This document shows positions 54,157-61,480 of a DNA stretch of 64,000 nt, piece by piece. A program made the translations under genes and the position numbers. The stretch covers positions 1,302,001 to 1,366,000 of the forward strand of contig NZ_LT605205.1 of the NCBI RefSeq assembly GCF_900095135.1, given 5' to 3'. Position 1 is the stretch's first letter. Each line of letters starts with the position of its first letter. Source of the DNA: Proteiniphilum saccharofermentans (GTDB lineage Bacteria; Bacteroidota; Bacteroidia; Bacteroidales; Dysgonomonadaceae). The notes beneath the pieces are model-generated. The model had not been told where the DNA came from, made no database searches, and saw nothing but the letters and a program-made list of their open reading frames with translations.

Positions 54157-55149
54157 TTATTTGGCCGGATTAAGAAGCTGTGACGGATAAGAAACTTTAT
54201 GTTTAATATTTCCGTCCAACTGATGTAGCCATGTGTCGAATTCCCGTTTTCCCTCTTTGAGTACCACTATGCGTGCACCGTTGATCTCAGGGGTATATGT
54301 GGTTTTCCAGCCGCTAAAATGCCCGTAGGTTAAGGCGATACCGTGGTAGTTTACTATATAATCATTTACATGATCATGACCCACAAATGTACCCATAATA
54401 TCTCCCATTTCCTTCATCGAGAAGAACATACCCGAATTAAGTCCGGGAGGGCATTCATCTTCCTTTCTTTCTCCATAACGTATATTTTTTTCATCGTCGA
54501 ATGCCAACTTGTATTCAGGTAATGGGATATGAAAATAGGCAAGGGCGGGTAGTGGGTGAAAATTATTTTTGACAGTATAATGGATACTTTGCTCCCGATA
54601 CCACTCTATTTGTTTAGTTGTCATCCAGTCGTATCCACCTACGCCATCTATTGTGGAATAAGCTCCGGTATCGAAACAATAGATTAGCGCTGCTTCTTTG
54701 AGTGGCTTCAGGCTGCTATATACCGGAATCACATTATCCATCACTCTTCCATGGCTTATTTCTGACAACCTGTTGATGTTAAAAGGGTAGGAGGTGACAA
54801 TATCAGCAATTTCTTCTCTTGTTACACCCTGTTCATGGTCGTGATTACCCAGAGTCACTGCAAACGGTATTTTCCGGTCTATAACGAATTTGGTTACGGC
54901 ATCCCATCCTTCTTGTACCGCACCGGTGACAATATCTCCCGTGAAGATGACCATATCGGGTTTTTCTGTGTCCAGTATTCTGGGAATAAGCATCAGGGTC
55001 GTGTCCGATTTAGGATCTCCGTGCTTATAGTGCATATCGGTAAATTGTACAATTTTAAATGTTCCGTCTTTCTTAAAAGAGAGTTTTTGGGCATTCAAAC
55101 TGAAAGTGAATACTCCCAATAGTAGAATAATGATCAATTTCTTGTTCAT
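54157..55149 (-). CDS. Secreted calcineurin-like metallophosphoesterase (1)
   Basis: A 330-residue protein with a signal peptide (LIIILLLGVFTFSLNAQ). Metal-binding motifs in order: QFTDMHYKHGD (D-x-H), VIFTGDIVTG (GD), TLGNHDHEQG (GNHD), AYFHIPLPEY (H) and TFVGHDHVND (GHxH). This matches secreted phosphoesterases resembling purple acid phosphatases/Dcr2. It is nearly identical to the protein at 58975-59970. The upstream bases 55187-55225 are also shared, so the copied unit included the promoter region. Substrate unknown. Confidence 0.9.
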   Translation of the reverse strand: MNKKLIIILLLGVFTFSLNAQKLSFKKDGTFKIVQFTDMHYKHGDPKSDTTLMLIPRILDTEKPDMVIFTGDIVTGAVQEGWDAVTKFVIDRKIPFAVTLGNHDHEQGVTREEIADIVTSYPFNINRLSEISHGRVMDNVIPVYSSLKPLKEAALIYCFDTGAYSTIDGVGGYDWMTTKQIEWYREQSIHYTVKNNFHPLPALAYFHIPLPEYKLAFDDEKNIRYGERKEDECPPGLNSGMFFSMKEMGDIMGTFVGHDHVNDYIVNYHGIALTYGHFSGWKTTYTPEINGARIVVLKEGKREFDTWLHQLDGNIKHKVSYPSQLLNPAK

Positions 55150-55287
55150 ACGATTGTTTTATTTTATTTTCTATTTTCAAAAAAGATATTATCCATTTTC
55201 AGGCACTACATTCCATCCGGAGAGTACACCTCCATAAAAATAGAATGGAACTTTATATCTTTTGGTAGCGCCGTATTTTTCTTTTGG

Positions 55288-55419
55288 TTAATGTTCTCCC
55301 GGAGATATTTCTACCAGTCCGGTCCCATTCATTATTACGCAGGCTGCCCCCAGATTCGCATGATTGACGACAAAGTTAAAACTTTCTTTAGATAAAACTT
55401 CAATTGTTAATGATTTCAT
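55288..55419 (-). CDS. 43-residue ORF coupled to glycerate kinase, possible remnant
   Basis: The ATG (55417-55419) overlaps the glycerate-kinase stop as ATGA. The frame reads MKSLTIEVLSKESFNF... and ends ...GLVEISPGEH, stop at 55288-55290. The first 14 residues loosely resemble the start of ureidoglycolate lyase/cupin-type proteins (MK-x-L-x-IE-x-L-x-KE-x-F), so it may be the surviving start of a longer gene cut off by the adjacent duplicated segment. It may equally be a real small protein. Function unknown. Confidence 0.4.
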   Translation of the reverse strand: MKSLTIEVLSKESFNFVVNHANLGAACVIMNGTGLVEISPGEH

Positions 55420-56768
55420 GTAACTTCCACGCCTGGATATGCCTGATGCCCTGATTTGAGATGTTCGATCACGACTACTACCATATCCATTACATTCGTC
55501 CGTGTATTTCCGGTGATAATATGACCGCCGGCTTGTTGGAAAAAATGGTAAGAATCGGAATTTTGGAGAAAAACCCGGGGATTGATATTTTTCTTCACCG
55601 CAATAGCTATCGTTTCATTATCAACAACGGCTCCCGCGGCATCGGTCGGTCCATCTGTACCGTCTGTTCCTGCACATAAGATGGTGATCTGTTTTTCGTG
55701 ATCAATTTTGGTAGATAAATACAAGGCCAGGTGCTGATTGCGCCCGCCCGATCCATTTCCCGAAACTTTTACAGTCGGTTCACCCCCAAAAAGCAGGCAA
55801 ACGGGCTTTTTACCGCTAGCTTGTTGGTAGTTTTCGATTGTTTTCAGAATGAAATCGGCTACATTCGTATAATCTCCCTTTAACTTGTCGGTAACGATAT
55901 GGGTCTTAAAACCAAACCCATGTGCTTTACGTGACGCACCTTCAAGTGCCAGTAAGTTATTCCCGATTATGTAATTTTGGACGTTCCTGAAAATAGCATT
56001 GCCCGGCTTGGGTGTTTCGGGAATCAAACCGGTCAATCCTTTTTTCAAATGGTTCAGCATGGGAGGCGGGAAAGAATTTTCCAGCGAATACTTTTCGATG
56101 ACCGCCCACGCGTCGGCAAATGTGCTGGTGTCCCCGAAGGTAGGGCCGGAAGCAATGACATCGAGGCGGTCACCGGTGACATCCGATAAAATCAGGCAAA
56201 CGGTTGTTGCCGGATAAAGCGTTTTGGCAAGTTGTCCGCCTTTCACGTTCGAAAGATGTTTGCGCACGGCATTTATTTCGGTAATATCAGCACCGCATTT
56301 TACCAGTAGTTCATTTGCATGTCTCAGGTCATCGAGCGTGGTTCCTTCAGGGAAATCCGCCATCAGTGCTGATGCACCGCCCGATATCAGGCAGACAACC
56401 AGGTCTTCTTCACCGGATTGCCGGGCAATGTCCAGCATTTTTCGTGTCCCTTTCACGCCTTCGGCGTCCGGTATCGGATGTCCCGCTTCGGTAAGTTTCA
56501 GGTATTTTAAATTGGTTTCGTGCCCGTATTTGGTAACAACGTGCCCCCCTGTTATTTTGTCGCCTAAAATTCGTTCGGTTTCCTTAGCCATTAAAGCGGC
56601 TGCTTTTCCGGCTGCCAAAACGTAAATATGCCTGAATCGGGATAACGGGTATGATTTACCGGCAATTTGCAGTATATCACCATCCCGTTTTATTTGTCTT
56701 TGAATCAACTTTTCAGGCAAAACACTTTCAACTCCGGCGAGAAATATTTCTTCGGCTTTCTTTCTCAT
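55416..56768 (-). CDS. Glycerate 2-kinase (MOFRL family)
   Basis: A 450-residue kinase phosphorylating D-glycerate, in practice to 2-phosphoglycerate. N-terminal DUF4147 domain: VLAAGKAAALMA, EAGHPIPDAEG, CLISGGASALMADFPEG and LSDVTGDRLDVIASGPT. C-terminal MOFRL domain: CLLFGGEPTVKVSGNGSGGRNQ and CAGTDGTDGPTDAAGAVVD. Full length. It is 9 nt after the GntP-type permease gene, so uptake and phosphorylation of an aldonate or glycerate are coupled in one operon. Confidence 0.92.
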   Translation of the reverse strand: MRKKAEEIFLAGVESVLPEKLIQRQIKRDGDILQIAGKSYPLSRFRHIYVLAAGKAAALMAKETERILGDKITGGHVVTKYGHETNLKYLKLTEAGHPIPDAEGVKGTRKMLDIARQSGEEDLVVCLISGGASALMADFPEGTTLDDLRHANELLVKCGADITEINAVRKHLSNVKGGQLAKTLYPATTVCLILSDVTGDRLDVIASGPTFGDTSTFADAWAVIEKYSLENSFPPPMLNHLKKGLTGLIPETPKPGNAIFRNVQNYIIGNNLLALEGASRKAHGFGFKTHIVTDKLKGDYTNVADFILKTIENYQQASGKKPVCLLFGGEPTVKVSGNGSGGRNQHLALYLSTKIDHEKQITILCAGTDGTDGPTDAAGAVVDNETIAIAVKKNINPRVFLQNSDSYHFFQQAGGHIITGNTRTNVMDMVVVVIEHLKSGHQAYPGVEVT

Positions 56769-56777
56769 CTTATTTTA

Positions 56778-58118
56778 TCACAATATAAAAAATGAAGTCA
56801 ACCATACACACAGGAATGTAACGATTCCCATCACGATAGTGGCCGTAGAATAGACTTTTAACGTGGTATTAGAATTGATCCCGGAAAATCGGGCAACCAC
56901 CCAAAAATAAGAATCATTGGCGTGAGACACCATCATTGAGCCGGCACCCATCGAAATCATAGCCAGAAGTTTGCCGGTTTCTGAATCCAGTCCCAGTGCA
57001 GGTAGCATGGGCGCGACGAACGATGCCGCAGTAATGACCGCGACTGTTGATGAACCCTGCGCGGTTTTCAGTATAGAAGCAATCAGAAAGGGAACAGCAA
57101 GGCCTAACCCTGTTTGCAGAAAAAACTCTCCGGCATAAGCGCCCACGCCGGTCTCTTTAATTACCATGCCAAACATCCCGCCCGCACCGGTTACTATAAG
57201 AATCGGGCCTGCTTTTTCTATGGCGGATTCAAGGATTGAATTGATGCTTTTCACCGCCCTGTTTTTCAATAAAAACAGCGATAAAAATGTACCAATCAAC
57301 AGGGCAATAATAGGTTGCCCTATAAATGCCAATCCTTTCAATACAAAATTACTTTCAGGCACTTTCATTACCGCGAGTAAAGAGCCAATTGCTATAAGAA
57401 CAAGCGGTGTGGCGATAGGTAATAACGAAAGACTGACCGGCGGCAATTGTCCTTCGTTCCCAATTTCACCTTTCGAGGGCTCTGTTTCTTCGTAGGTATT
57501 TTTCCTTGTTTGCCATTTAATCCAAAAAAATGCGGCTACGGTAGCGGGAATGGCAAAAAGTATTCCCAGCAATATCAGCATGCCGATATTCGCGTTTAGA
57601 ATTCCCGAAGCGGCCAATGCTCCCGGGTGCGTGGGAGTGAGGCAGTGCACCGAATAGAGTGAAGTAGCCAAAACAAACGCGATAAAGGGCAATGCAATTT
57701 TGGCCTTCGTGCTGAATGATTTTACCAATCCACTCATTATAATATACCCGGAATCGCAAAAAATGGGCAATCCTACAATAAATCCCGTAATACCCATTGC
57801 TGAAGCGGCTTTACCGTGCCCTGTTTTCGATAAAATATAATTAGCGATGCTTATGGCACCGCCTGTCTTTTCCAACACCACGGCAATAATCGCCCCGAAA
57901 ATAATCAGAAACCCGATGGATGCCATGGTACTCCCAAACCCCTCTTTCAGGATTTGGACCACATCTTTATCGGGAAGGGCAACCATGGCTAACAACAGGG
58001 CCACGATAAACAGCGAAGCAAACGCGTTTAGTTTCGTGACGGAAGTGAGTATCACGATAAGCACGATGCTCAGCAGAACCAGGATAGAAAGTGTAATGAT
58101 ACTCAACATCTGAAACAA
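56778..58118 (-). CDS. GntP-family gluconate/glycerate permease
   Basis: A 446-residue inner-membrane transporter with about 12 helices. Family motifs: FGSTMASIGFLIIFGAIIAVVLEKTGGA, GLPIFCDSGYIIMSGL, CLTPTHPGALAASGILNANIG and QGSSTVAVITAASFVAP. Members carry gluconate, glycerate or related sugar acids; with a glycerate kinase directly downstream, glycerate is the best guess. The Met at 58109 is an alternative start. Transcription probably begins in the 58119-58203 gap. Confidence 0.9.
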   Translation of the reverse strand: MFQMLSIITLSILVLLSIVLIVILTSVTKLNAFASLFIVALLLAMVALPDKDVVQILKEGFGSTMASIGFLIIFGAIIAVVLEKTGGAISIANYILSKTGHGKAASAMGITGFIVGLPIFCDSGYIIMSGLVKSFSTKAKIALPFIAFVLATSLYSVHCLTPTHPGALAASGILNANIGMLILLGILFAIPATVAAFFWIKWQTRKNTYEETEPSKGEIGNEGQLPPVSLSLLPIATPLVLIAIGSLLAVMKVPESNFVLKGLAFIGQPIIALLIGTFLSLFLLKNRAVKSINSILESAIEKAGPILIVTGAGGMFGMVIKETGVGAYAGEFFLQTGLGLAVPFLIASILKTAQGSSTVAVITAASFVAPMLPALGLDSETGKLLAMISMGAGSMMVSHANDSYFWVVARFSGINSNTTLKVYSTATIVMGIVTFLCVWLTSFFIL

Positions 58119-58203
58119 CCTATTCTACTTATGCAAGCATTAGAATAGCTAACTTAATTAAATTTCATCATTGGTTATAATTCTGTCTTATCCTCCGTTT
58201 AGA

Positions 58204-58536
58204 TTAACTTTTATCTAACTTGCTCAGGAGTTGTCTTAAAAAATTGTCAGTGATAGTTTCCTTTTCTGATTTGTCAAAAACTGACAACAAGTATATCTTC
58301 TCTTGTGTTACTTTCACGCAGGTAATTAACCTTCCACCACCACTTTTTCCTTTTCCTTTGCTTTTTATAGGAAAACGCACTTTGTAGCAGTTTTTGTACA
58401 CTTCCACTCCCTGTTTAGGGTCTTTGAGTAAAGCGGTAGCAAGTACCATTAAATCTGATTTAAAAGATGGGTATTTCTTTTGGAGTGCTTTAGCTTCTTT
58501 TTCGAAATTGGGAGTGGGTATAATTCTAAAGTTCAT
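58204..58536 (-). CDS. Type II toxin of the RelE/ParE superfamily
   Basis: About 110 residues: MNFRIIPTPNFEKEAKALQKKYPSFKSDL and a central VRFPIKSKGKGKSGGGRLITCV, then KIYLLSVFDKSEKETIT. This is the RelE/ParE fold as found in HigB/YafQ-like mRNA interferases and ParE toxins; the basic loop KGKGKSGGGR is consistent with RNA binding. The ATG at 58536 overlaps the antitoxin stop by 11 nt. Its target is not established. Confidence 0.82.
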   Translation of the reverse strand: MNFRIIPTPNFEKEAKALQKKYPSFKSDLMVLATALLKDPKQGVEVYKNCYKVRFPIKSKGKGKSGGGRLITCVKVTQEKIYLLSVFDKSEKETITDNFLRQLLSKLDKS

Positions 58537-58735
58537 TGATAAAGTCTTCAAAACTTTTTACTTTCAATTCTCCACTTTCAATCCGTTCCATTTCCTTATA
58601 CCCGGCTTTTATGCTTTCACTCAATTCATAAGCTTCCAATTTCTTTTCAATATTCCGCCATTCCTTTAAAGATAACTGCACGGCTTTGAGTTTACCTCTC
58701 TTATCAGAAACAAATTGTATATCCATAATTTCCAT
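58526..58735 (-). CDS. Antitoxin of the RelE/ParE-type pair
   Basis: A 66-69-residue protein; Met at 58735 or 58726 (MDIQFVSDKRGKLKAVQL). FVSDKRGKLKAVQLSLKEWRNIEKKLEAYEL is the pattern of small antitoxins that precede RelE/ParE-type toxins in Bacteroidota, with a beta-strand N-terminus and helical C-terminus. The longer upstream frame to 58909 has unrelated composition and is not used. Confidence 0.75.
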   Translation of the reverse strand: MEIMDIQFVSDKRGKLKAVQLSLKEWRNIEKKLEAYELSESIKAGYKEMERIESGELKVKSFEDFINEL

Positions 58736-58974
58736 TTGTGATTGATACTGTTGCAAATATAAGTAATCTTGAAGAATATTCCAACTAACAGATATGATTG
58801 TTTTTGTTAAGCAATACGAAGAGAAAACAAACTTACTTGGATTATGTCGTTGCAAGAATTGGAAATCGAGGAGCGCAGGCGACTCAAAATACCTAATATA
58901 ATTGAGCAATTGAATATTCGGTGACAGAAAATAAATTCTGCCCCGAATAAGTAAGTGTTTCTTTTATGAAAAAA

Positions 58975-59970
58975 CTATTTCCCCGGATTGGTAAAGTCTG
59001 CCGGATACGAAACCTTGTGCCGAATGGTTCCATCTAACTGGTGGAGCCATGTGTCGAATGCCCGTTTTCCTTCCTTGAGCACTACTACGCGGGCTCCGTT
59101 GATTTCAGGGGTATAAGTGGTCTTCCAACCGCTGAAATGCCCGTAAACCAGGGCTATGCCATAGTAATTTACTATATAGTCGTTCACATGGTCATGTCCC
59201 GCAAATGTGCTCATGACATCTCCCATCTCCTTCATCGATAGGAACATACCCGAATTAAGTCCGGGAGGGCATTCGTCTTCCTTTCTTTCCCCATAGCGTA
59301 CGTTCTTTTCATCGTTGAATGCTAACCGGTATTCAGGCAACGGAATATGAAAATAGGCGAGGGCGGGTAGCGGCTGGAAATTATTTTTGACGGTATAATG
59401 GATACTTTGTTCCCGATACCATTCTATCTGCCTGGTGGTTACCCAATCGTAACCACTTACATCATCTATCGTGGAATAGGCTCCTGTATCGAAACAGTAG
59501 ATCAGAGCTGCTTCTTTCAGTGGTTTTTCACTGCTATAGACCGGAATCACATTGTCCATTACCCTACCTCTGCTGACATCCGACAACCTGTTGATGTTGA
59601 AAGGGTAGGCGGTAACAATATCAGCAATCTCTTCCCTTGTTACACCCTGTTCATGATCGTGATTACCCAAAGTTACGGCAAATGGTATCTTGCGATCGAT
59701 CACGAATTTTGTTACGGCATCCCAACCTTCCTCTACCGGTTTCCCTGTTACGATGTCGCCGGTAAATACCACCATATCAGGCTTCTCTTCATCCAGTATC
59801 CTGGGTATAAGCATCAGGGTTGTGTCTGATTTCGGATTCCCATGCATGTAATGCATGTCGGTAAACTGTACGATCTTGAATGTCCTGTCTTTCTTAAAAG
59901 AGAGTTTCTGGGCATTCAACGTGAAAGCGATCACGATGAAAAGTGAAACAATGATCCATTTTTTGTGCAT
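58975..59970 (-). CDS. Secreted calcineurin-like metallophosphoesterase (2)
   Basis: A 331-residue paralogue of the protein at 54157-55149, with most residues identical from LSFKKDxTFKIVQFTDMHY to the end and the same metal ligands (FTDMHY, FTGDIV, GNHDHEQG, HIPLPEY, AGHDHVND). The signal peptide differs (WIIVSLFIVIAFTLNAQ). I chose Met 59970 (MHKKW), matching the start of copy 1; the frame to 60015 adds an unrelated leader. About 40 bp of upstream sequence (60003-60045) is shared with copy 1, so the duplication is segmental. Confidence 0.9.
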   Translation of the reverse strand: MHKKWIIVSLFIVIAFTLNAQKLSFKKDRTFKIVQFTDMHYMHGNPKSDTTLMLIPRILDEEKPDMVVFTGDIVTGKPVEEGWDAVTKFVIDRKIPFAVTLGNHDHEQGVTREEIADIVTAYPFNINRLSDVSRGRVMDNVIPVYSSEKPLKEAALIYCFDTGAYSTIDDVSGYDWVTTRQIEWYREQSIHYTVKNNFQPLPALAYFHIPLPEYRLAFNDEKNVRYGERKEDECPPGLNSGMFLSMKEMGDVMSTFAGHDHVNDYIVNYYGIALVYGHFSGWKTTYTPEINGARVVVLKEGKRAFDTWLHQLDGTIRHKVSYPADFTNPGK

Positions 59971-60159
59971 ACAAATAAATTTATATTTTTGATTTTCAAT
60001 ATCGATATTATCCATTTTCAGGCACTACGTGCCATCGGAAAGGATATCCCATCATCTGAAACAAACGGCAAATTTATAATTTCCATTTTTTTATTCACAC
60101 CATTGCAAAAATATACAATTTTGAAGAATATCTATTCTAAGCGGTATGAATAATGATAT

Positions 60160-60198
60160 GTACAGGGCAACAAGAAAGTTCTTCCTGCCACCCTGTAC
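60160..60198. terminator. Long imperfect hairpin after the GH130-like gene
   Basis: GTACAGGG (60160-60167) pairs with CCCTGTAC (60191-60198), with a further GGCA/TGCC and AGAA/TTCT pairing inside. No clear U-tract. It lies downstream of the GH130-like gene and is probably its transcript end. Confidence 0.45.
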
Positions 60199-60266
60199 CC
60201 TATACTTTCACCGAAATTCGATATCAAACTGCTTACTCCATGAGTAAAAGAATTCAAAAATAATTG

Positions 60267-61421
60267 TTACTTGTTCATATTCTTTTTCTTTGCATCATTA
60301 ATAGCTACAGCCACATGTGAATCGGCGCATCCGTAATAGAGGTAAAATCGATTATCGAGATAGGCTAGTCCCTCAATGAAGACGGTCCCGTCTTTATACT
60401 GTCCACTCTTTTCAAACGGTGCATCGGGATAGAAAAACGGTTTATCCAAACGATCCAATATTTTATAAGGATCATTGAGATCGAATAGAAACTGTCCGGC
60501 ACAATAAGAGCCTGCCGGATAATCTGTATCTCCATCCTTTTCATCTCCATTTTTACCATTATACATCAACACGATCCCATCCTGAGTAATAATTGCCGGT
60601 GGTCCACACTCGGTCAGTCTGCTATCGAAAAATCCTTTTCGAGGTTTAGCGATTTCCTTCAATTCATTTTGTTCATTCAGTACGGGTTCCCAATTGATAA
60701 GATCGTCAGAAACGGCAGCACATACAGCATGTTCGCCCCAGTACATAAAGTATTTTCCATTCAATTTTGTAATAACTAATTGACCATCTTTTACTTTAGT
60801 GACAATGGATGCCGATTTGCAGGCCAGGTTTTCGAAGCGCCCATTATAGGCTTTGCCAAAAGCGAGGCCGTGCTTTTCCCATTGAATTAAATCGTGGGAT
60901 GTCGCTACGGCCAGACGGGGCGTCTCCCGGTTCCATGCTGTGTAAAGCATTACATAGAGCCCATCTTCTGTCATGGCAACCCGGGGGTCCTCACAACCTC
61001 CCGGCCACTCGATGGATTTGAAAGCATCCTCCATGGGGAAAAGCACCGGTTCTGTACGGCGTTCCATCGTTATGCCGTCTTTCGATTCGGCATACCCAAT
61101 ACGGGACGTACGCTTACCAATCCCTTGAGCTGAATTGTCTTCGGCCCTGTAAAGCACTACGATCTTTCCCTCTTTTACTGTTGCTGCAGGATTGAAAGTA
61201 TCGCTTTCTTCCCATTTTATAGTATCACCCTTCATCGGGCAATAAAACTTCGTCGGAAGAGGAGAAATAACAGGATTAGGATTTTCAGGACGTTCAAAAG
61301 GTCCTATGGCCCATTGGGGTAATTTAGCTTTCTCTTCTGAGGACTGTTGTTTTGCATTACTACAGGATCCGGCTAAAACTGTAATAAGCAGTAAAATAAA
61401 AATTGAATAAATTTTTTTCAT
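60267..61421 (-). CDS. GH130-like glycosidase/phosphorylase lipoprotein
   Basis: A 384-residue lipoprotein (LLITVLAGSC, then SNAKQQSS). A five-bladed propeller related to glycoside hydrolase family 130: VLYRAEDNSAQGIGKRTSRIGYAESKDGI, the family's GGCEDPRVAMTEDGLYVMLYTAW with its catalytic Asp, and LTECGPPAIITQDGIVLMYNGK. GH130 enzymes act on mannosides as phosphorylases or hydrolases. A lipoprotein anchor suggests extracytoplasmic hydrolysis or binding. It is preceded on the same strand by a GH2 enzyme, so the two may form a small degradation unit. Confidence 0.85.
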   Translation of the reverse strand: MKKIYSIFILLLITVLAGSCSNAKQQSSEEKAKLPQWAIGPFERPENPNPVISPLPTKFYCPMKGDTIKWEESDTFNPAATVKEGKIVVLYRAEDNSAQGIGKRTSRIGYAESKDGITMERRTEPVLFPMEDAFKSIEWPGGCEDPRVAMTEDGLYVMLYTAWNRETPRLAVATSHDLIQWEKHGLAFGKAYNGRFENLACKSASIVTKVKDGQLVITKLNGKYFMYWGEHAVCAAVSDDLINWEPVLNEQNELKEIAKPRKGFFDSRLTECGPPAIITQDGIVLMYNGKNGDEKDGDTDYPAGSYCAGQFLFDLNDPYKILDRLDKPFFYPDAPFEKSGQYKDGTVFIEGLAYLDNRFYLYYGCADSHVAVAINDAKKKNMNK

Positions 61422-61480
61422 AAATAAGCAAAAATTATAGTAGTTATAAAATTTGTAGTGGTAATTGTTATCCTAATTTT

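Noticed and set aside
58526-58909. Long form of the antitoxin frame (127 residues).
   Set aside because: The first 58 residues have non-protein-like composition; the Met at 58735 or 58726 gives the usual antitoxin length.
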